From assembly GCF_963583255.1 (NCBI RefSeq), contig NC_084810.1, forward strand, positions 7,843,751-7,907,750: 64,000 nt of DNA, written 5' to 3'. The position numbers were made by a program, and so were the translations under genes. This DNA is from Pyrus communis. Its lineage: Eukaryota > Streptophyta > Magnoliopsida > Rosales > Rosaceae. Shown in pieces: positions 56,893-64,000 of the stretch (within the stretch, counting starts at the first letter, position 1; every line of letters starts with the position of its first letter). The notes under the pieces were generated by a model. It searched no databases and was not told where the DNA came from. It worked only from the letters and a program-made list of their open reading frames with translations.

Positions 56893-58560
56893 TGTAACGA
56901 TATTTATTTTTAGGTATTTATTTTGTTGATAGGCCCAAATTAAATTTTGTTTCTTTCAACTATCTACAATTACAAATCTCTAGTTAAGTTTCATGATTCC
57001 ACACAACTATTTATGCCCAAAAAATTTACTCACCAAAACATAAGGGTAAACTCTTATTTTTTAGTATTCCTTAGGTCAATCTCTCAAACAAGGATTTTGT
57101 CTCGATTATTCAATCTCACTTATTTTATGGAAGATCAAATTAAAATATTTATCTAATTCATAACCATTCACCACTAATCCTTATATAGAAGCCTTGACAT
57201 ATGCTCAATAATCATCATTGACTTAACAACACATGCCATCACACTTTCAATTGATTTCCATCAAAATTCCATCTAAATATTAATTCTCGATTATTTAACC
57301 TCACATATTTTATGGTTGCATCTAACATCTCGTTAGACTACTTGCGTACCCTAAATAGGGATCAAGTCGAATTAGTTCACATTTCCAAAATTCAAACCAA
57401 GTCCGAATATATTCATTTAATCCAACATATACCACAAACGTATTAATATTCAAACCACAGCAGTTAGATCTCAAAAGCATGATTAAAATAATGAAATTTG
57501 CATAAAAACACAAAGTCAACTTCCTGGCCGTGTCCCGCCGCACCCGGCTTTGCGGGTGGCGGTCAGCCGCCCCAATTCGCCGGAAAATTCAACTATTTCT
57601 AAAAATTCTCAAAAGTTATAGAAATGAAGATCTTAGAGAGTAGAGCAAACTTTATACATGTGGCCAAGTCCAATTTGGCTTGGAAAGGTTCCAATTTGCC
57701 TCAAACCCACCGAAAACCCTATAAATGGGTGGCCTCGAATCGTCACCTTCGGTGCTTTACCGCCCCTACAGTTGTTTGGGCTTTGTTCTAGGCCTCAAGG
57801 GAAGTCTAGTCATGGTGGTAATTGGAGGAAAACATTTCACAATTGATGGATTTCGGCCAAGGATACCCGCGGCACCCATGGTGGGTTTTCCACCAAATTT
57901 CAACTAAACTTTTCCTAATTTTGGGTGAAAAGGGTAGAGGAGAGGTTAGGTAGGTATTTCCAAGTGAGGGATGGCGGAAATTCCGCCGTGGAACACCGCA
58001 ATTTGGCACCAAATTGCTGTCACGGGTCGGGTCAGGAAGAACTCTTCTCCTCCTTGCTTTCGCCCTCTTCCCTCCGATCCCTCTTCTATCTCACCTTTTT
58101 CTCCTTTGTTTCCCATCACAGCCATACACATGGCTTCATTACAGCTATCCCTGCTCTAGAAAAACTGGAGCCTTCTAGAATTGAAAGCCAAAATTACAAA
58201 AATATCCCTAACTTCAAACGTTAATAACTTCTTCGTTATAACTCTGTTTCAAGAACGGTTTTCGCATGTTTCAAAAGTTGGAGCCTTCTAGAATTGAAAG
58301 CCAAATATGCCAAGAAAACGATTAAATGTGCGAGGATAGGATATGTCCTCGTATATTTCAATTTAACCAACTAGGGCATTTTCATTATTTCACTTATCGA
58401 CAGGGAAAACTGATGTAAATTATAAAAATTCCTGGAAATAAAACTTTAAACGTTCTCAATTCAATTTTTCATAATCATAAATCGATTTATTTTTTATTTT
58501 CTCCACATATTCATAATTATGAATATCTAATTCATATATTTAAATTTGCACGGTATTACA
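56893..58560 (-). mobile_element. Solo LTR, 1668 bp, minus strand, same group as 25632-26899
   Basis: On the minus strand it starts TGTAATACCG at 58560 and ends TCGTTACA at 56893. Shared words with the LTR at 25632 are spread over its length (GATAAGTGNAAAA, ACGAGGACNTATNNTATCCTCG, GAAAACCGTTC, AACGAGATG.TTAGATGCA, GTCGTTACA). Flanking pentamers TTAGT (56888-56892) and CTAGT (58561-58565) differ at one base. No primer site follows, so a solo LTR is likely. Frames inside it are not genes. Confidence 0.82.
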
Positions 58561-58576
58561 CTAGTCATAAATACAG

Positions 58577-58593
58577 TTCAGTCAATTAGGCCT

Positions 58594-58625
<32 letters not shown>

Positions 58626-58678
58626 AATAATAATAATAATAACAATAACAACTAAATATAGTTAAGTCAATTAGGCCT

Positions 58679-58731
<53 letters not shown>

Positions 58732-58760
58732 AATAATAATAATAATAATAATAATAATCT
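58577..58760. repeat. Duplicated (CAA)n(TAA)n microsatellite
   Basis: Two tracts, 58594-58645 and 58679-58758, each preceded by AGTCAATTAGGCCTACAAC and running from CAA into TAA repeats. The shared leader shows that the tract and its flank were duplicated together. Confidence 0.92.
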
Positions 58761-59527
58761 CTACTAATTAATAAAACACTCGTTGTCAACCAAAACCCTA
58801 TGAAATTACCATTTTAACCTTTTAATTAAAACATAACATGAATAAGAAATATAGGGCATAAATGTAATTTCACACAACCGAATTTTGCTATTTTTTTTTT
58901 CAAAAGCTTCACATACATTAATGCTAACATATTTCTAATTTTAAAAAAAAAATAAAAAATAAAACTTCCTGTTCCCAAATTTTGCTAATTTCAGATTGAA
59001 TTAAATTTAGGGGCTTTTGAACATTAGTCCTTGCAAAAGATTAAAATTTAAAAAAAAAAATTGGTGCTAGATTACATATTCAATTTAATCCTTTGAAGTG
59101 TACTTTTATTGAAATTTATATTCTATTTTTGTTAATTAATGTGTATTTTTATTTAGTGTCTCCACATTAAAATTTTAATTCTATTAATATGCACATATTA
59201 GTTCTTTCAATTATAAATTAATATAAATAAGAAAATATTAAAAGAAATTAGTGATACATAAATATGTAAATACATAAGTGTAAAGAAATGATTGTACCGA
59301 AATACATAAAATTGACTTCTTTGTACCAAAATGTTTGTACTGAAATATATTAATAATAAGTGTACAGAAATGACTGGACTGAAATATATAAAGTTAACTT
59401 CTTTGTACCGAAAATTTTGTACTGAAATATATTAATAATGAACCTAAATGTATATACCGAAATGTATTATACTAAATTAATGTACCTAAATTTCTATATC
59501 GAAATGTATGCACCAAAATGTACGTAC
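58761..59527. repeat. AT-rich repeats: empty-site homologue and GTACCGAAAT field
   Basis: Positions about 58990-59220 match the sequence around the SINE at 38061 without the SINE. From about 59280 the words TGTACCGAAAT, GTACTGAAATATATTAATAAT and AACTTCTTTGTACC recur every 30-80 bases. The field resumes at 61983-62110 beyond the solo LTR. No gene. Confidence 0.75.
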
Positions 59528-60953
59528 TGTGACGACCCGTCCCGAATTAATACATATTTTATCCTCGGATGTGTGGAAATGACGATTATGCCCTCGAGGC
59601 TTAGTGACGTCGATGTACGTATATAATGTTGAAGTATTTTTCTCGCTAATGTAATTAAATTGTATGCGTTATCACGAGCGTGTTGTCACGAGTTGGGGCC
59701 AAATTGGATTCGTAACGAAAAAGTTCGAGTAAACGAATTAGTAAATAGGTGGAAAGATATTCTTTGGATGACCACTTCTTAGTCACCATTCACTTGAATT
59801 TCTACAACTTGGAGCCCAATCAGATTTTTGGGTTAGTATTACTTCTTTTGGACCCTAAAACTCTCTCTCTTTTTCTTTCTCTCACGGTAGCCCTATGAGG
59901 GCCTGAGATTTCTTTTTCTTTTGGCCAACCCATGACTACACACACATACATTCACACGTGTAAACCTTTCACCCTCCTCTCTTCTTGATCTTTCCTTCTC
60001 GTCCGTACAACTGAGTTCTACAACTTCCAAACTTCATCAAAATCTTACAGATCGACCTCGAGGGTTTCCCATTCATACTTCTTTCGAGCTCTAGAGTCTC
60101 GTGATACCACTTACTAAGTGAGTTGACCCCCAAAACCTTGGATTTCAAAAACTCCGGTGAGGAGTTAAAATGACTCTGACGTGATCGTGGGCGATTTAAT
60201 TGGTTTTGAGGCTTAAGAAGATGCTTCCCTAGTTTCCTTAGTACTTGGAATCATTTTGAAGTGTTTTAGACGTCAGGACACGCGGGTTCACTGAGTTGAA
60301 GACTTTGTCGGAATTTCGAGGGACTTTCTAACCATTTTCCATTGGTTTTAGGACCTCTAAGAGTAAAGATTTGTTCTCCTTGTTGAGAGCCTTAAATCCA
60401 TATAAAATTCATGGAATTTGGTTGAGTTTTGAAGAAGATATTATAGTTTGAAATTTTTCCAGTTTTCGGCATAATAGACGGCGGCCGGCAGTGGCTCCGG
60501 CAAGGACCATCGGAAAAGACAAAGAATATTCCGTCAACTTTGACGAAATATACTAATGGCGTCAGGTACCATCGTTAGTTTTTAGACAAAATATGCTATT
60601 ATTTAACCGAATATTCCTTAACGCTGTTAGGGATTCCGTCCGTGTGCCAGGCACGTGCATGTGTGTGGCCGGCGCGTGTGGCGGTGCCTTGGCCGACACG
60701 AGACGGCACGTAGGACATCGGAAACTTATTCTTAAAATATATGGATACTCGTAGCATTGACTAGGCCACGATGTTATATTTAAACATCCCAATTAAGCAA
60801 CGTATGAGAAGTTATTACACGGTTTTGGTTATGTGCTTAAAATTAACGTTAAAATAGTTGTTTCACATATAGGTGAGACGTTTCCGGAGGACGAGCGTAG
60901 CCAGGCAAGACTCGGGGTTTACAACCCTACTACATACCAGTGAGTGGACTCTT

Positions 60954-60995
<42 letters not shown>

Positions 60996-61982
60996 TTTCT
61001 TAGAAACTGTTTTTAAATGGAATTTTGTTTAAAATTTAATGTCATGTTTGCTTTACATTGTAGCATATGCATTAGTATAGCTTTGCATAATATTACATGA
61101 TGCTGCGGAGGCCCAGGTAAGTTATATATTGACGGTATGGTTGCATGGTAGTTGATTTTGAGTTGATGCATGTAGAGCTCATTGCCCTGCACCTCGATGT
61201 TAGTGTTTCGCCAGTGGTCAGGGCCTAGCCTTCAGGTGATCATTCACCTCTCGCACTGCACGCTCAGCTTGGATTCATGTCAGGTGCCAACCTATCGTAC
61301 ATACCACATTAGGTGGTTCCGACTCGTAGGTGACCTGCGATTTGTCACACAACCTTCACGTGATCATAGCACTTGAGCGTACTTATTTACACCCAGCTTG
61401 TTGTACAGACCACATTAGGTGGTTCTGACTCGTGTGCAGGTTTAGAGCCGTATAGGTCACATTAGGTGACTCCGGATGACATATCACTTTTACATTGATT
61501 TATATCACCTGGCTTACATATTTACTGCTGAGGTAGTGACATGGCATATACTTGGTTTCCATTGCTTTCGTGAATGATTTCTATATACGTATGTAGTATT
61601 TTTCTGGGAAATTATACAAGTTTTACGGTGAGGTTCTGTTTTGCACCCCTCTAGGTTCTAGGTAAAAGTTCGTGTTAGTGGCTTACGAGGATTCTACGGT
61701 GGTTTTGACAAACTTCAAATAATGTAGGGATTCCTCTCATGTCTTGTATAATTAGTATTTAGCCTGCTGGACTGCATTTAGGTTATCTACACTCTGATGA
61801 TGTCTATCCGCGCTTTAAACATCTTCACTCGCACTTCTATACTTACCTAGTGTAAAGTAGCTAGTTTGGTTTTTTTTTTTTTTACCCACATATTTGTATC
61901 ACTATCACTTCCTCACTATACACATGGCAACATCACCCTTACATGACAGTCAGCCTGCCTCGATTTAGGTCGGGGTGTGTCA
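59528..61982 (+). mobile_element. Solo LTR, 2455 bp
   Basis: Starts TGTGACGACCCGTCCCG and ends GGTCGGGGTGTGTCA. Flanking pentamers CGTAC (59523-59527) and TGTAC (61983-61987) differ at one base, and the repeat field on both sides is the same. An (AT)n run lies at 60958-60992. At 61285-61480 three hairpin-like words (CCACATTAGGTGG and variants) recur. No primer site follows. Orientation is inferred from the CCCG-rich start seen in long plant gypsy LTRs. Its start and its reversed end both begin TG(T)GAC-ACCC-like, so orientation is not certain. Confidence 0.78.
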
Positions 61983-62529
61983 TGTACTGAAATATATTAT
62001 ATTTAATTAATGTACCTAAATGTCAATACCAAAATTTTTGTGCCAAAATGTATTGTATTAAATTAATATACCTACATATTTGTATCGATGGATATTCCGA
62101 AATATATCAAATGAATCAATGTACCTAAACAAAGATCATAGAAATTATATCGGAAATATACTTTAGAAGAAAAAATAGTTTACATAAATCTAGACAGCAA
62201 AATATATTATGATAAGTGAAATGAAAATTAAATTTAAATTTAATTAATACATTAAAAATAGGAAGAAAAAGAGAAATAAATCATCAAATTATAATTAATA
62301 AATGACTTGATTAAGTGTATCAGGGACGAAATTGGATTTTAATCTTAGACAGGGTTATAGTTTAAAACTCTTTTTTTTTAAGGATTAAAATGAAGTTTTC
62401 TATTAAAATTTTGCAAGGATAATCTATAAATGGAGACTTACATAATAGACAGTTCCGATTGTTAAAGTTTGACGTAGAGTGAGTTACACAACTAATTCTT
62501 ATTTTTGAAAAAAGATAGGGATCTCTTAG
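61983..62529. other. AT-rich repeat field, gene-free
   Basis: Continuation of the GTACCGAAAT-type repeat to about 62110, then AT-rich sequence without recognisable features. A phrase near 62385-62410 (TTAAGGATTAAAATGAAGTTTTCTA) also occurs at about 37450 in the 430 bp repeat. Confidence 0.55.
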
Positions 62530-64000
62530 TTGCAAACTCTTCTACTTCTTTTGAGATAAACGATGGCCCTTTGTTTGTAAAATCGTTTCAGGTACCCTAT
62601 ATCTATGTAGAGTTTTGGTCTTAATGAACCTCTTCATAGTAGATGAATTAATGGTCCTCAAAGCTGAAGCCTCAACCAACTTAGTAAAGTAATCAATCGC
62701 CATAATTTTGAAACTGTGTCCTTTACTAGAAGTTGGGTATATTTGTTTGATAAAATCCACGGCCCACCCTCTGAAAGGCCATAGTTTTACCACTAAATTG
62801 AAGGGCACTGATGGTGTGTGTTAGAAAGGTTCATACCTTTGACATTCTTCACACCCATAAGCTTTATAATCTTTCTCCATGTTGGGCCAAAAGTAGCCAT
62901 ATCTTCTTAGCAACCATCTCATCTTTGTCCCTGCTTGGTGTGCTCCACAAATGCCTTCATGTAACTCAACCATCACCCTTATTGAATCTTCCAGACCCAA
63001 TCATTTCAACAAAAGCCCATCTGGAGTCTTCCTCAGCATAATTTTATCCCACATAACAAACCTAGTTACCTATCGTCTGATCTTTTTACTAGTGGGAAGA
63101 GAATGGTCAGTTAAGTACTGAATGATAGATGTTCTCCAGTCATCCATCTCAGGTTCTTTAGTCATTAGATCTAGGACAAATCCCCTATCAAAGAGAAAAA
63201 GGGTTGTATCTCTACTTTCATCTCAGGCCATCTTTCTTAAACCTGTGCTCCAAAGGCCCTATGTGCCATCTCATTGGCAATCACATTTGGTTCTCTGGGA
63301 ATATGGCTAATTGTAGTTTCATTGCCCCAATGATCTAATAATTAAGTAGCTGCAAGGTAATATCCTACCATTATGATCTGTTTGCACCTGTACTATCTAT
63401 TTAATTAATTAATGACCAACTAAGAATCACCGTATACTTTTATTTCAGCCGCCCCAAACTCTATTAGAATTTCTAAGTCAATAATCAGTTCCTTATACTC
63501 TGCCCTGTTGTTGGTAGTATCCTTGTAATTTAGAAAGAGTGAGTAACAATGCTGAATCCCATTTAGATCTATGATGAGAATTCCAGCTTCATCGAAATAT
63601 AATCTCTAGGGAGTGATCCATAGACTAGTTATTCTTTTTACTTCTTGTTGGATCCATTCCTTCTTACCCGAATGAGCTTTACTAGGTAGGATCCCAAGGC
63701 TAACTATTTCCAGAGTTCCCGGGATGTTGATAAGTTCCTCCTTAGATTCTTGGTGCCTAACTAGGAAGTCTGCAATTGCTTGCCCCTTTACTGCCCTCTA
63801 AGGTACATACTAAAAACTGCACTATGCTAGTGCTATGATCCATTTCCCAATTCTTTAAGTTAGCAGTGGCTTGGACAACATGTACTTGATCACATCGGTT
63901 TTGGCAATTATATGGATATGGCAAGGCAACATGTAGTACCTTAATTTGTTGGTAGTGAAGTACAAGGCTTAGCATAACTTTTCAATTGGGGTATATCATG
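62530..64000 (-). mobile_element. Ty3/gypsy pol fragment (RT end, RNase H, integrase), runs off window
   Basis: Read leftward from the window edge: the end of a reverse transcriptase connection/RNase H domain (about 63995-63850, LRYYMLP-like in a shifted frame), a second RNase H-like segment (about 63590-63430, NNRAEYKELIIDLEILIEFGA), the H2C2 zinc-binding region (about 62990-62850, LHEGICGAHQAGTKMRWLL, FWPNMEKD, CEECQ) and the integrase core (62808-62542, WPFRGWAVDFI, YFTKLVEA). The extra RNase H and sequence style suggest the Tat/Ogre group. Stops and frame changes are frequent, and the second catalytic aspartate region reads LQTKG in place of the usual TDxG. Not functional. Confidence 0.85.

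Overview
The window looks like repeat-dense, AT-rich nuclear DNA from a flowering plant, most likely a woody eudicot of the rose family (apple/pear/Prunus type). The host assignment is inference. It rests on Cassandra-type LTRs carrying 5S rRNA sequence, a tRNA-like SINE that looks familiar from Rosaceae, and a cytochrome P450 close to the CYP736A subfamily. There are no bacterial operons, no CRISPR array and no tRNA gene that I can support. Almost every open frame is a decayed transposon piece or a chance frame. The one nearly complete host gene is the P450 on the minus strand at 40852-42622, and it carries an in-frame TGA.

Layout. 1-13.2 kb: a duplicated block. A 3.3 kb unit (A) occurs at 1-3281 and 6666-9970, and a 1 kb unit (B, with a SINE) at 5509-6487 and 11263-12250. 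The segments between A and B are unrelated in the two copies: a broken hAT transposase in the first, non-coding DNA in the second. 13.5-20.4 kb: tandem repeats, then a truncated, stop-riddled Ty1/copia element with its 3' LTR. 20.4-25.6 kb: possible remains of a minus-strand copia-like element, hit by a Cassandra solo LTR and a SINE. 25.6-26.9 kb: an LTR followed by a Met-tRNA primer site. 28.0-28.5 kb: a spliced-looking fragment resembling the ribosome-biogenesis protein URB1. 29.9-30.5 kb: a TRIM-like miniature retroelement. 30.88-32.73 kb: a Mutator-like element with long TIRs and a 9 bp target duplication that holds two exons and an intron of a 14-3-3 gene (a Pack-MULE). 33.1-33.4 kb: another gene-like exon. 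34.3 kb: a second Cassandra LTR. 34.9-35.5 kb: an 18-unit minisatellite.

37-40.7 kb: a gypsy integrase scrap, a SINE, a LINE endonuclease fragment, an inverted-repeat element, and 430 bp direct repeats, one of which lies just downstream of the P450. 40.85-42.62 kb: the P450. 43-45.1 kb: MITEs. 46-62 kb: solo LTRs (45981-47450, 49228-51625, 56893-58560, 59528-61982) in and around a second decayed Ty1/copia element (49084-56892). 62.5-64 kb: the pol 3' half of a minus-strand Ty3/gypsy element that runs off the window.

The sequence therefore reads as layered insertions, several of which can be ordered from exact target-site duplications. The strongest leads are the 14-3-3 Pack-MULE, the single-stop P450, the URB1-like and acidic-exon gene fragments, the unequal divergence of the A and B duplicates, and the tandem repeats arranged as inverted arms near 39 kb. 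All homology calls come from reading translated sequence by eye. No database search was possible, and identity figures are estimates.
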